Shown here: one piece after another, positions 1-13,119 of the stretch
Position numbering within the stretch: the stretch's first letter is position 1
Layout of the letters: each line of letters opens with the position of its first letter
Source: Parasponia andersonii
Taxonomy: Eukaryota > Streptophyta > Magnoliopsida > Rosales > Cannabaceae
Assembly: GCA_002914805.1 (NCBI GenBank)
Contig: JXTB01000044.1
Span: forward strand, 620,733 to 684,732
Length of the DNA stretch: 64,000 nucleotides
Direction of reading: 5' to 3'
Position numbers and translations under genes: made by a program
Notes under the pieces: generated by a model
Told to the model about the DNA's origin: nothing
Databases searched by the model: none
The model's input: only the letters and a program-made list of their open reading frames with translations

Positions 1-2299
1 GTGCGCAAATATTGACTTTTGACAGGTATGAAAGAGCACAGATTCAATTGGTTACTGTTGAAAAAAAAAAAAGAATTACTGTTATTTTAATTTGAGCAGT
101 AATTTTTATGAGTCCATTAAGATATTCTACACAATATAGAGAGGTTGAAACCAAATTGGTTTACTGGGAATGACAACACAACTAATGTTGATGGTGTTGA
201 AACTAACGACATTGGTTTGGTCAACGGCATGAAAAAGGAATTATAGGAACTAATGCACATTAAAGACTTCAAGCGGGATTTGATATCCCTTGTGACACTT
301 ACAGTAGAGTGCAGTTGTAGGATCGGAGTTGGAATTCTTATAGCTTCAAATTCAATATGTAAAGGACATTTAGACTGTGAAACTGGATAATTTTGTACAC
401 AATGCTTGGATTAACAAAGCGATGACGATGAAAAACGCTCAAGCGATAAAAAAGAATCTTTTGAGTACATAGGCACGAAGTCTCGTATTGGCAAAAAGTA
501 GTGTTTATAAGAGATTGGGTTAATTCTTTCAATAAATTAACCTTTTGAGACAGAACCCAACCAATCTATGGAGCAACATAATCAAGAAATGATGAGGCTG
601 GCTGCAAATAGTATGCGTTCAAATTCTCTACTCTTATGTAAAAATAATTCCAAAATCGAAACACTTCTAATTCAAACACCATTCATCATATTAAAATTAA
701 ATATAAAAGAAATAGGGAAAAAAGGCATAAAAGTACAAATATAAAACCGAATCACTACCAAAATTCCTTTTTAATCCATCTGGTTTCTTTTTTTCTATCA
801 AATGCTGTGTCTCATTAAGTACGAGTATTGTTAAAATTGGATGATCTGAATACTGTTTGGTCCAACTGAAAAAGTTCGCAGTACAATATATATATATGAT
901 GAAATTCTAATTATAAGAATTTTCACCATAGATTTCGTTGGGGTGTGGGGGCTCCACTCCCGTTGCATGGTACACATATATTTTAAGACTTTATATATAT
1001 TTAGCTTTACTGTGTAAAAAGACTCACCTTTTATATACCCTATTTTTAACGTAGTGATATTTTCACTTCCGTATGTAGTTTTTTCTTGTCTAGGATTTTT
1101 CACTCTAATTTTGTGTATTCTTAGTTGTGCTCCATAGCTTATTATCATTCGTTACTTTATAATAGGTATTATAAGCTTTCATACTTGAATTATGACTAAT
1201 TTAGTGTTTCGGGGTGACATTGTGTTGCAGTTTCAACAAGATAAGTGCAGATTCTAATGATATAAGTCGACATTTTAAAAATAAATAATTAGGAAACATA
1301 TTTCCAATTATAATTTATCCTTCTTTGTAAGTTTTTAATAAAGATGTTAAGATTTTTGAGAAAGTGAAAACTAAGCTTAAATTTTAGTAATATGATAAGG
1401 TATGTTATTGAAAATTTTTAATAATAATTTAAATAAGATGTACGTAGAATTTGATTTGTTAATTATAAAATCTCAAATATAAGCGTCAGTGTCTCTAAGA
1501 TGCTCTTATTACTTTTCATTTTCACTCAACCATTATTTTGACCTCTAGTATTTTCTTTGTACGCATGTTTTTGGGTTCTAATCCTTACTGTAAAGTTAGG
1601 ACACACAGTCAAGAATTGATTCAAAATCTGTAACAGTTCATGCTACGCATTGGGCATATATGATTTGTCTTAGAATCCACCGAACTGAAAGCAATTCAAA
1701 GAGTCTCTCCCTTCAGTCTCCAATAATGTGGAATTATCTTTGTGCTAAAACAGTAATAACTCTGTTTGAAGTCTCTGCTGTGTCACTCAATCCTACCTTC
1801 TGGGAATTGGTTCCCAACCATGAAGGAAATAACGAGTGAGTTTCTTCGACAACCCTCGGTAGAATACTTCGCACGCTATAACCAGCCAACGAAAATAGAC
1901 TGCACTAATGGCCATAAAGATATTTCTTCGAAAACATACAAATTCAAAAAGTAGAGTAGAAAATTTTGCTACGTGTCCTCGTAAAACTGTTTTTCAAAGT
2001 CTTTAAACAAACCCACTAAACATTCTTTCGATTAATTAAATAAAAGCACAAGAGAAAGTGAACACGCTAAAGTTGGTTGTACGTTAAATAATTCTACAAT
2101 CGTTTGAATTTCAGAGTCGTTTCCAACATGACCCACCAAAATTAGAGCCACACAAAGGCCTTGGCTCTGCACGTATATACAGTACGCGATAGTACTTAAT
2201 GTCATCAAAGTTCAACCGCAGTGAACCTTAAGTCCATAACCCCTTTTTCTTTCTACTGTTTTTCTTCGAGTCGCATTGTTAAACGTTTACCCCGAAACC
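1..2299. other. AT-rich upstream region of AAA-ATPase gene 1
   Basis: I find no supportable gene here; the open frames are short and lack family features. The stretch around 1761-1875 (TGTTTGAAGTCTC... through an ACCCTCGGTAGAA block) resembles the region upstream of the second AAA-ATPase gene (about 9516-9843, with CCCTCGGTGGAA), so part of the promoter was probably copied with the gene. A TATATA at 2174-2179, about 120 bases before the ATG at 2300, is a plausible TATA box. Confidence 0.5.
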
Positions 2300-5200
2300 A
2301 TGTTCTCCATCAATGAGATGCCATCTCCATCCTCACTTTTCGCGGCCTTCGCTTCCATCACGGCCTCCATAATGTTTTTCCAGTCCATGCTCTATCAGAT
2401 CCTACCCGAACAATTTCGTGAGCCCCTTATCTCCTTTGTCCAGAAATTGTTCAAATATCACAAACCGACAACGCTTACCTTCGTCGTCGACGCTGGCAAC
2501 GAATTCGTAGGCAATGAGGTCTACGAAGCCGCAGGCGTCTACCTCGACACCCTGCGTAGCCCCGAAACCAAAAGGCTCAACGTTCGCAAAAACCCCAAAG
2601 AGAAGGGGCTTACCATTCGGCTCGAAGACGGCGAGGAGCTCATCGACATGTACAAAGGGATCGAGTTTCACTGGAAATTCGTCTGTTCCAAGCAGGAGAA
2701 TAACAGCTTGGGTAGAAGGATTCTCTCAAACAGCTCCGAGAAGCGATTCTACGAGCTGAGCTTCCAAAAAAAACACGAAGAGCTCTCCAAATCTTATATC
2801 CAGTTCGTACTCGATAGAGCCAAAGCCATTAGTGAGGAGCAAAGGGTTTTAAAGATGCACACTCTAAACAATGCTTATAACCCATATGACCCAACCAACT
2901 GGCAATCCATTAATCTAGACCACCCTGCAACTCTCGAGACTCTGGCCATGGACCAGAAGAAAAAGGATGACATTATTGATGATCTCGACAGGTTTGTGAA
3001 GAGGAAAGAGTTCTACAAGAAAGTCGGGAGAGCCTGGAAACGTGGCTACTTGTTGTACGGACCGCCAGGGACTGGTAAATCGAGCTTGGTGGCTGCCATG
3101 GCTAACCACCTTAAGTTCGATGTATATGATTTACAGCTTGCTAATATACATCGAGACTCAGAGCTAAGAAGGTTGCTTCTGGCAACAGGTAATAGGTCCA
3201 TAATCGTCATTGAAGACATTGATTGTAGTATTAATCTCCCTGATCGTCTCCATGGAGTAGAAGAAAACAAATCTGATCACCCAAATATCCATGACAAGAA
3301 AAGTGCTGGCCCATCTGTAAGTTCCTCGTACTTTTCTTTTATAATCATACTCATGTGCTTGACCGGGATAACATATATACTTCTTGTGTTATATTAAAGT
3401 AAAGTTTCGGAATATTACCTGTTTCACCCACCGAAAAAAAAACCCCAAGTTTGACGGTTTACAAATATATTCCTGAATTTGAACAAGTAGGACACATCGA
3501 AACTCAGTCCACAAAAATTATCCCAATTTGTGTCCACTCATTAAAATCATATAGCGACATTTAGAAAAGAAAGATGGACAAAGTCGATTTAGATAGAACC
3601 GTATAAGTAAGCCTCACACTTATTAGATGAAGTACCATAATCCTGGTGAGTGGACAGAAAATTGAGTTTGCTTTCTTGAACAGAGGATTTATTAACAAAG
3701 TGTTTAATTTACCAATAGTGACTATACATGTTACTGTTCTTGGCTAGAAAAGTGTTTCTGGCCCTGTTCTTACCCAAAATGGGTTGGGATGAATGAAAAT
3801 TTTTGGGACTATTTGGATATGGGTGTCAATTTTCATTTTGGAACTAGAGTTTAGTGTTTAAATCATGACATATGTTCTTAAACTATAAAAAATGTTTCAA
3901 TTTAGTCTTTTTTTTCTATATATTTTATTTGATTTTTAACAAAATGCGCACATAATTTATACTTCATTCTATATTAATAATTTCAATAAAATATTATATT
4001 TTGGATAATTCTACGTTGCATTATTGTCTAATGTGAGACTAATTTTTATTCCACCAATCATTTTTAAATTGTTTCAATTCATATTCTAATCTCTTTATAG
4101 TAGTAAACTATACTTCTAGATATGAAATAAGTACAACAAAATAACAAAAGTGACTAATATACTTATTCTATTAAGAATAAAATAAAACATATAACAAAAA
4201 GAATAAAAATAAAACTTTTTAAAATCATTTAAAGATCAAAATGACACAATTTAAAAGTAAGAACCAAAATGAGACTTTTTTATAGTTGAAGGACCAACAT
4301 AGTCATTTATCATATTTTTTGAGGAAATTTGATTTTTTATGGTAATTTTTCAAAACATTTGAAAAATCTTGAATTTTGAAATTGTTTAGTTAAAAAAATA
4401 CCACTTTCAAAGGTATTTAAAAAATTACTATTTTTTATTAATTAATGAGATACTTGAAGTAATCAATCAAGTTACCTAACCGGTTAGTCTAACTAGATTA
4501 GTTATCCCAAATAACCTAATAGGTTATCTCAAGTACTATTGAAAAATGCCAACGTTTAAGAATTTTTTTTTCCAAATAAATAAGGGACGTTTCTTAAAAT
4601 TTGACCTAAGATTTTTCAATTTTTGATATTTTCGGCATAGAATTTTGAAAGAAACCTCCTTTTTACCCCAAAGTCATACAGTTGGAGAATGCAAACCAAT
4701 CAGGCCTATGGTTTTGGGTTGTTGGGCGTATGTTATCTCTTTGGCCCGATAAAAGAAATTGGAGAAGCTAAACAATTTAGAAAGTTATTTTTAATAAATG
4801 GCTCATTTTTCAAAACTCTTTGCAAAACTAAACTTTTAACGGTCTAAAAGCATGTGGTTGAGTTTTAATTTAGGACAAATTAGGTGAAATAAAACAATTT
4901 AGTAATGTGTTTTGGAAAATAGACCTATTTTAAAAAAACTCTTTGCATAACAAATCTTTTAATAGTACGAATATAGTGTTATCACTTCTTGAGTGTGATT
5001 ATAGAAGCTTTCAATCCTACTAGACTCTTTGAGACAGGTCTCCCGGTAGTAGAAGCACATCACCCTAGCCCTATCGTGTGCAGCTAAGGGTAAGACTATT
5101 GTGGGTGAGGTCAATAGCACTCTATATCAGATGTTAGGCTAGCAAGAATAAACTTTCGCATTTAAAACCTCCAAAGGAGGTATCGAATACTCGAACCCTT

Positions 5201-6243
5201 GACTACAGCCATCCTAAGACCTAAGGCTTACAGTAGGCCACCCCACATAGTGGCTAGTGAGCATGTCAAATTGTAAAAGAGATTTATTTTTCAAAACACA
5301 CGCCAAAACAGTATTTTGCAAGAGACCATTTAATTAAAATGTCTATTTTAAGAAGAATATTTGAAAAATAGGACACTTCCTAGAAATTGCCTTTATTAGT
5401 CTATTTTACAAACCGTCCCAGCCATAGAATACGTGCTTTAACATGGACCAAATTCATTTTCTCATTTCATAAAGCACAAAATTAGTCCCACCGCCAGGTC
5501 CACCACGGGTACTTTACTTCTCCCCCTAAATATCATCTTATCACAATCAAGCAAAACAAAACTCTACTATTCTCTCCTTAACTTGTGTTTGTTTCTTTTG
5601 AGTGTGTGAGTTTTATTTATTTATGTTTCAAAGCCTAATTTGTTGGCAAAAATTAATAACTTGGTTGGTGGGTATATCAATTAGCTCCACAATTGATCTT
5701 TTTCTTTTTTTTTTTTTTTTTTTATTTCTTCTTGTACAGAGGTTAATAAAAGTCTAAAAAAAGTTTCCCTTTTGTAATCAGTTCTATTTCCTTATCTTTA
5801 AACGAATACCACTCCTATTGTAACTTTTGATGCAGCTGACGCTATCAGGGCTGCTGAACTTCATAGATGGAATATGGTCGAGTTGTGGAGACGAGAGGAT
5901 CATCATATTCACCACCAACAACAAGGACAAGCTAGACCCAGCTCTCTTGCGACCTGGCCGCATGGACAAGCGTATTTATATGGGTTATTGTACTTTTGAG
6001 GCATTCAAGCAGTTGGCCTCAAATTACTTGGAAATCTCTGGTGACCACCACCACCTCTATGGAGAGATCCAAGGCTTACTTAAGAGAACAAATGTGACTC
6101 CAGCACAAGTTGCAGAGGAGTTCTTGAAATATGACAATGCTGATATTGCACTTAAAGAATTTGTCAAGTTTCTTAAAGGTGAGAAAATGGAAGGTGATGA
6201 GTGTGATTCTAAGCCTGATGAAAACAATATAGTGACGGTGTAA
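2300..6243 (+). CDS. BCS1-like AAA-ATPase (AATP1/ASD family), gene 1
   Basis: Two coding exons, 2300-3316 and 5836-6243, joined by a phase-0 intron of 2519 bases (GTAAGT..GCAG), encode 474 residues. The start at 2300 gives the family N-terminus MFSINEMPSPSSLF; an in-frame ATG at 2276 is less likely. A hydrophobic anchor lies near residues 15-40 (BCS1-like proteins sit in mitochondrial, ER or plasma membranes), followed by the AAA-associated domain. The AAA module shows Walker A GPPGTGKS (254-261, K260), Walker B with E305-D306, sensor-1 TTN near 367 and the RPGRMD arginine-finger segment near 378. All catalytic motifs are present, so the protein looks functional. The C-terminus is short and acidic, without the basic tail of gene 2. 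Its unusually long intron contains a foldback MITE and a SINE-like piece. The precise substrate is unknown; family members act in stress, seed and salicylate-related processes. Confidence 0.9.
3861..4309. mobile_element. Foldback MITE-like element in intron of AAA gene 1
   Basis: The left end (around CTTAAACTATAAAAAATG) and the right end, read in reverse complement (CTTCAACTATAAAAAAGT), form imperfect terminal inverted repeats of about 40-50 bases around an AT-rich non-coding core. It has no ORF. The ends are approximate and no clear target duplication was seen. Confidence 0.55.
5015..5275 (-). mobile_element. SINE-like fragment in intron of AAA gene 1
   Basis: Read on the minus strand this segment has a pol III B-box-like GGGTTCGAGTATTCG (complement near 5180-5200) preceded by a weak A-box-like TAGCCACTATGTGG. 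It is less AT-rich than its surroundings and non-coding. This fits a tRNA-derived SINE but the A box is imperfect and no poly(A) tail or target duplication was confirmed. Confidence 0.35.
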
Positions 6244-9200
6244 TTAAAATGCTATATTTCAATATGCTCTGGCGAATGGTAGTTTGTCTCTCCTTAAGGA
6301 ATCAAGATGGGAAATAAAAAAACCGGTTTGATTGAAATTAGTTGGCCTTTTTTTGTGGGAACTAGTGTCTTTGTTTTTTTTTTTTTTAAGTAATGTTCTT
6401 GCAAAGGTTATACTTATTTGTATCTCCTTAGAATCAAGATTGGAAAATAACAGAGCTTAGTTGCGTAAATTTCAATGGGATTGAATTTAGTACGTAACAC
6501 GCCCTTTTTTTAGTGTGAACTGGTTGTTCATATCAGTTTTCTTTTCTTTTCTTTTCTTTTTTTTTCTGTTTTTTGGAAAAATACATTTGTGCCACAACAC
6601 AATCCCCAAATTAATTTCCTTCGAATTTGGAGGAATCCAAGAGATAATAAAAAATATTTTTTAAAAAAAGTGTTGAATTTACTTAAAATGTTAAAACATT
6701 ATCTTAAGCCACAATATGCCCTTTTCTCACGAACCATAACTCATAAGAAAGTGTTTTATTTGTTGGAATGAGGATGAAATCAATAGAACGAAACCAGAAC
6801 AAGTCGAATCAAGAATTGACTCAATTGTTCGGCTGATTTTATATTAACTTCGGCATGGAATTACATCAAACTATACTATAACAAAAGTGCCCTTAACCTC
6901 TGAGATATCATATAGTTAAGTTAGGAAAGAAGGAGAGAATGAGAAAGAAGTGGAGAGAAGAAAAGGACAGAGAGAGATATGGAGGCGATATAAGGCAATT
7001 TACTAAGAGAAAATTTAATTGGACAATGTAATGGGACCTATGTAATGCACGAATGATAGTCTTATTAAGTATAAAATAGACATTCCTACAGGAATTATTA
7101 TCCCATGTGCTCAAGGCAGCCAAACTCAGAAATTAAAACTTGTTATTTCATTTCATCTAAACAAAACACCAACTAAGGAAATAATAGTAATAAATATGAT
7201 GATCATGCAATATATATACTTTTCCATTGCCTTGTGCTGTGGGATGAGAACTATATAAAGAAGAAGAAAGAAAAAGCTGAAACAGAGATAAGAACGTATG
7301 GGATGGGAGAAAATTTAAATTTGGTGAAATCAATGAGAGCAATTCCATCGGTAGAAAGAAAATGCATTTAGATAATACTGTTTGGCACGATTTTTAGAAG
7401 CTGTTTTTTTGTCTTCCTGAGCCTGTTTGGGTCACACACAAAAAAAATTAAAAGAAAAAACGCTCCACTTGCCCGGTTGCACTTGCCCCCTTCCCTCCGC
7501 TACTATGGAAAATGTTGATAACCAAAAAGTAATAGAAGTATAAAACATATACATAACATTTGGTGGTGAGGTTATAGGCATGTAATGTTTAGCTAAACAC
7601 CACAGATGTCGATCGTAAATGAATATCAGAAAATCAGGGGGAAAAGAATAATGAGAGAGAGAGAGGTATGCGATTTGATTTTTCAAGCTTGATAAAACAG
7701 AAGCCTTGGCCAATTTTCATACTCCAAATTATGGTGAATCTTTTACTAGCACGTTTCTGAAACTACTAGATTTGATTTAGATAAGACACATGCAACCATT
7801 ACATTCCTCACCTAGATATTTGTATATCAAAATTATTTGTTTCACCTAGACTAACAGTACTGTGATATTATTTTCGTTTTTTATTGTTTGTCGTTTCTTC
7901 CCTTAAAAGTCGAGAACTATTGCACTTTTGCTATTTTTTCTCAACAATAATAATGCTTATCGCCTACATTACATGTTCCAGGTATTACTTTCTAATTTAT
8001 AAAGCCAATAAGAACCCGCCACTTACTCAACTTTAAATCTTGAAGTTAAGCTTATCCTATTATCTTCAAAAGACACATCAATTTCTTCATTGGCTTCAAA
8101 TTATGCTTAAATATAGACCTCATACATAATAATTACCCTCCTTCATACTGGTCAATTACCTACGTAAGTCATTGGTGAAAAAGGGTCATTATAACGCTGC
8201 TATAAAAACGAAACAAAAGAAGGTGTGCATATTCGTCCTCCTCACCACGAAGTTAGTAACATTGCTCTCACCTGCTCCCTCTCATTACTCTCGCCTGTAG
8301 CAGATCCGGATCTCAGAGTCTTTGTCTTCCAGTACCAGTCAACAGCCTCTTCTTCTTTCCATCAATATCTTCATTCCACAAAGAGCGCCGCCAGTGCAGC
8401 TCCTCGTGAAGGCTGAAGAGATGACGTTTTCTTCCCTTTCTCTTGCCTCCTCCCCTGACCTTTTTTATTATTATTATTTTATTTTTTTCTTCTTCTCCAC
8501 CATATTGTTTCCTTTTTCTTTTTTTTTTTTAAGTTTTTTAATAAATCCTAAATCTAAATATGGATATCGTAGTGATTTTTGAGTGGATCTAAAGTTCATT
8601 CTCTTAATCTTAAAATTGAAGATATTTCTTTGACATAGATCTATTAGTGGATATATTTAAATTGAAAATATTTCTTTGATATAGATCTGTTAGTAGATAT
8701 ATTATTCTTTTTCTTCAATAATAAATCTAAATTAGTATTGATAATATGAGCAGGAAGGCTACGGTCTATTAAATATTATTATTTATTTCTTGAAAAGAAT
8801 CATAATAATTCAAATTTTTTATTTCTTGTTATATCTATTATCTATTTTTTATCTCTGAGAAATTTGAATTATAATTCCTGTGTTTACTTATTAACATAAA
8901 ACATTTGTTTTGAATAATATATCATGTTTTTATTTAAAAAAAAAAAAAAAGAAACAAAAGAAATTAAATTCATTGAATTCAATACAACGTGTAACCAAAT
9001 ACGAAATTTAGTTCACCAATAGAATGATAAAGAATGAAACTCGTAAGTTTACAAGCCAAAAAAGAAAAAAAAGGAGGAAATGAGACTCATAAGTTGAGTG
9101 ACAAATATGTGCTTGACCTCAGTACCAACTTGCCAGAGGCCTTTAAACCGTTCCACGCCGAAAGTTACATTTGAGTGGTGGCAGTGACAGAATATAATAT

Positions 9201-10353
9201 GTAGTTCATTTTTATGGAATTGTTGTGTTGATAACGACAACAGAAACGAGTCCTGTACAGACCAGTAATAAAGAAAAGCAATTTATGCATAGTAATGATA
9301 GAGACCTTGACTTAAAAAAAGTGTATACAGAGCATTTCTGGCATATATAGATTCAACGAAAAAGCACAAATGACAAAACTGAACACAATTCCAAGAGCTG
9401 GTTCGCGGCCTCTAGGCTCCAATAATTTGAACTTAACTAAAGTGCTGAAACTCATAATAATAAAAATTTTAAAAAATTAAAAAAATAAGAAAGCCTAAGA
9501 CAATAGTGCTGACACTGTTTGAAGTTTCCCTTATATTCTCTGGCAATTGGGATTTGTGAAACAGTTTTTGCGGATACAGTTTCCGTGAAAGTCTGGTTTG
9601 AAAAAGCTTTGGGCTTTTATGGAGCTATGAACCATGCTACTATCTCACAAACCCTTTTACGGACCTTTTTTTTTTATGGAATTAAATTAGAGATGGATTG
9701 CATACGCGTCAAGTTGTGAGTGGCCATCTTTGAATATTTTAAGCCAATATTCCAATTGGATTTGATCTCGGAAGTACTGAAACCATAGTACTCAACAACG
9801 AACCACATAAGTGAGTAAGTTCACCGAGGCAGTCCCTCGGTGGAAAAAAGTTGCACCAATGATTCAAATCAGCTATTGTCTATCGTTTGCACCATTTGGT
9901 CCCTTTTTTTTTTTCTCCTTAAAATATTACTTACCCTTTAGAAAACATTTTAAGAGGCATCAATACTTCTTTTTTCCCCCCTCTCTTATCTTAGTCCCCT
10001 GTAAATACATAGCTTATCACATCTATTATAACGACTTTTTGAGGAGTGGGATTCTCACAACAATCTCTGCTTGGATTAAATAAATAAAAGTAGTGAGCTG
10101 GTTAAAGCTAAAGTAAGAATCAGAAAGCAGCATATAAAGCAGAAAGAAAAATAAAAAAAACGCAAAAGTTGTGTGTGTTCATTTCTTCTCTGTTTTCTAC
10201 GTACTAAGATTCCTCACTCATTTCTCAGTCTCATTTCAGCCCTTTCCTCAACCCTTAGCTCCTCGTATATATACATATAAATATATATATATATATATGC
10301 ACACATATAGTTTCTTCATAGTTCAAGGCTTTAAACCAAAACCCAAAAACACC
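6244..10353. other. Intergenic region between AAA-ATPase genes 1 and 2
   Basis: No gene is supported. Just after gene 1 a 3' flank segment occurs twice (about 6289-6376 and 6423-6530, each with an AATCAAGAT..GGAAAATAA core), and related sequence follows gene 2 (about 12478-12570), so these flanks share ancestry. Around 8225-8460 the DNA is CT-rich and less AT-rich, resembling a leader, but no coding match is recognisable. A short tandem repeat of about 47 bases lies at 8613-8705. The 10,260-10,300 interval has many TATATA motifs upstream of gene 2. Confidence 0.5.
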
Positions 10354-12365
10354 ATGTTCTCCACCAAAGAAATGCCATCTCCATCCTCACTTTTCTCGGC
10401 CTACGCTTCCATGGCGGCCTCCATGATGCTGTTCAGGTCCATGGTCAACGAAATGGTTCCGCACCCAGTTCGTGGCTACCTTCTCTCCACGCTCCGGTAC
10501 TTCTTCAAAGCTCACGCGCCGGCGCTCACTCTCGTCATCGACGAGTCCAACGGAATAAGCCGCAACCAGGTCTACGACGCCGCCTGCGTCTTCCTCTGCA
10601 CCAAGATCAGCCCCAAGACCGAAAGGCTCAAAATAAGCAAAAGCCCCAAAGAGAAGAACTTGACCATTCGGCTCGAGAAGGGAGAGAAGCTAGTCGATGT
10701 GTTCGAAGGGGTCGAGCTTCACTGGAGGTTCGTCTGCGCCGAGCCGGAGAAGAGCGGCTCCGGTGACGCGTTCTTCCCACGCTCCGAGAAGCGGTTCTTC
10801 GAGCTGAGCTTCCATAAGAAGCACCAGCAGAAGGTTTTGGGTTCTTATATCCCTTTCATACTGGAGAGAGCTAAAGCCATTAATGACCAAGAAAGGGTCT
10901 TAAAGATGTACACTTTGAACAACTCTTACAACCCCCTCAATGGAATCAAGTGGGAATCTATTAATCTCGAACACCCTGCAACGTTCGAGACTCTGGCTAT
11001 GGACCCATCTCTGAAAAGCGCTGTTATTGAGGATCTCAATAGGTTTGTGAGGAGGAAAGAGTTTTACAAGAAAGTAGGGAGAGCTTGGAAACGAGGGTAC
11101 TTGCTGTACGGACCGCCGGGGACCGGTAAATCGAGCTTGGTGGCAGCCATGGCTAACTACCTTAAATTCGATATATATGATTTACAGCTCGCTAATATCA
11201 TCAGAGACTCAGACCTGAGAAAGTTGCTTCTGGCCACGGCTAACAGGTCCATAGTTGTCATTGAAGATATTGATTGTAGTGTTGATCTTCCTGATCGTCG
11301 TTATGGAGAAGGGAAGAAGAAATCTGATCACCAAAATGAGAACAACGCTTCTCGTGCATCTGTAAGTTGTATAATTATGTATATTGCCTATGATATAATC
11401 TTTTTATTATTCTTACACTTTGATTAATTAGGCTGCTTCATAGTTATATTCATGACTACCATAAACGACATTCTGGTTTTGAGAACTTTTTCTCTCTTTT
11501 TTACTTTTTCCCTTTTTTTTTTTTTATTCATTTGGCATGTGAAAGTAGCATGGGATGATAGTAAAGAGTGATATGATTGGTGGGATAGAGTAGAATTCTC
11601 TGATTTGATATGTCTGATTTTATGAATCTTAATTTTGGGTATGTTATCATCTCATTGGCCCTGAAATAAGTGCTTAACATCGACACCATTCATTTTCTCT
11701 ACCACCAAAGACTTACCTCTCCTAATAAACATCGTCCTATTAGAATCAAGCAAAACGAAATTCCTTNTTCTTGTTGATTTCTTCTTGTACAATGATTTCT
11801 TTTAGAAAAAGGAAAATTAAACAATATTCATATTGTAACTTTTCTTTTGATGCAGTTGACACTATCAGGGCTGTTGAACTTCATAGATGGACTATGGTCT
11901 AGTTGTGGAGATGAGAGGATCATCATATTCACCACAAATCACAAAGAGAGGCTAGATCCAGCTCTCTTGCGACCTGGCCGCATGGACATGCATATTCATA
12001 TGGGGTATTGTACTTACCATGGATTCAAGCTTTTGGCCTCTAATTATTTGGGAATCTGTGGCAGCCACCAGCTCTATGGAGAGATCGAAGGCTTACTTGA
12101 GGAAACAGAGGTGACTCCAGCCCAAGTTGCTGAGGAGTTGATGAAGAGTGAGAATACTGATTTAGCACTTGAAGGATTGGTCAAGCGTCTTAAACGAAAA
12201 AAAATGGAGGGTGATCAGTGTGAGGGTGAGAACCATGAAGACAATATCATCGGGGCTCGAGGATCGAAGAGGCAGAAAACAGAGAAGAAGAGAAAAGTAG
12301 CTGTTAGGAATAATAGACGAAATAGCACCTTGAGCAGAAGAGGTAATTTGCAATATGCTAGGTAA
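10354..12365 (+). CDS. BCS1-like AAA-ATPase (AATP1/ASD family), gene 2
   Basis: Two exons, 10354-11361 and 11856-12365, with a 494-base phase-0 intron (one N at 11767), encode 505 residues. The frame is open upstream to 10171, but the family start MFSTKEMPSPSSLFSAYAS fixes the ATG at 10354. Features in order: N-terminal membrane segment near residues 15-40, AAA-associated domain, Walker A GPPGTGKS (253-260, K259), Walker B E304-D305, sensor-1 N near 364 and the LRPGRMD segment near 375. The C-terminus ends in a basic stretch (GSKRQKTEKKRKVAV) that could be a nuclear or membrane-surface signal. It is closest to gene 1 in the window: both share the TLNN(A/S)YNP segment, the exon junction and homologous 3' flanks. 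It looks intact. Confidence 0.93.
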
Positions 12366-12997
12366 ACCAATTTGATCTGTTTGGATGAAATTCAGTTAGA
12401 GGCTGATATAGAAGTTATAGTAATGATGGTGGATTGTGCTCAATTCTCAGGCAAATAGGTAGTTTGTCTCTCTTTAAGAATCAAAATGATAACAAAGGAT
12501 GGTAGTAATGTAAATATCAATGTGATTGAACTTAGTAGCCCTTTTCAGTGGTAACTAGTTTTTTTTTTTTTTTTGGAAAATCAAAATGCGTCACAAATGG
12601 ATTTGGAGACGATCCAAAAACTTATGTAAGCTTTATTTTAACCCAGAACATGCCTTTCTTCTATATCATTTCTTACCAGCAACAACTCTAATTAGCAAAA
12701 AATAGTAACGCAATAGATATACTTTTCCATTTTCGTTTGTTATAACGAGTAACAACTCCAACGGGATAACCAAAAACAAAAAACAAGAACAAAAAAAAGT
12801 TAAAAACAAAGATATGAATGGATAAGAGAAAATCCAACTGTGGTGAAACTCGTGAGTAGTTCAGCAAAAGATGGGTTTGACTAGCCTATCTAGTGCTTTA
12901 AGATACGAAACCCTGGTAAGTTTAATAGGTCAATATATCTGCAATGCAATGTGTTATGAGTTTAAACCCATGAATGTCAGGGGACTATCCTGACAAC
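12366..12997. other. 3' flank of AAA gene 2
   Basis: Non-coding. The first 250 bases resemble the flank of gene 1. Near 12953 a TGTTATGAGTTTAAACCCAT block resembles the start of the right-hand Copia LTR at 21281, suggesting a fragment of that LTR. Confidence 0.45.
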
Positions 12998-13114
12998 CCA
13001 AGTAAGGTGGAGAATTGTTATACACGGCTGCTATCCTTTAAAGACTCCTAGAAACATTCCTAAGTTTCTAGGAGTCTTTAAAGGATAGCCACGTATAATA
13101 ATTCTTCACCTTGG
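12998..13114. repeat. Palindrome made of two head-to-head Copia LTR starts
   Basis: Arms 12998-13055 and 13064-13114 are imperfect inverted copies around an 8-base spacer (ATTCCTAA). Each arm contains a polypurine-like tract (AAGGTGGAGAATTGTTATAC on the left; its inverted counterpart on the right) followed by an LTR start that matches the outer end of the LTR at 21281-21861 (CTTTAAAGGATAG..CACGTATAA). Confidence 0.75.
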
Positions 13115-13119
13115 ATATT

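Noticed and set aside
2276-2299. Earlier in-frame ATG for AAA gene 1
   Set aside because: All paralogs begin at the MF/ML..KE(M/A)P segment; the extra eight codons have no counterpart.
5827-6243. Treating the second AAA gene 1 exon as a separate small gene
   Set aside because: It starts at a clear TGCAG acceptor in the phase that completes the AAA module of exon 1, as in the three paralogs.
8225-8582. Two overlapping short open frames in a CT-rich segment
   Set aside because: No domain, no splice context and a simple-sequence composition; perhaps an untranslated leader but not a supported gene.
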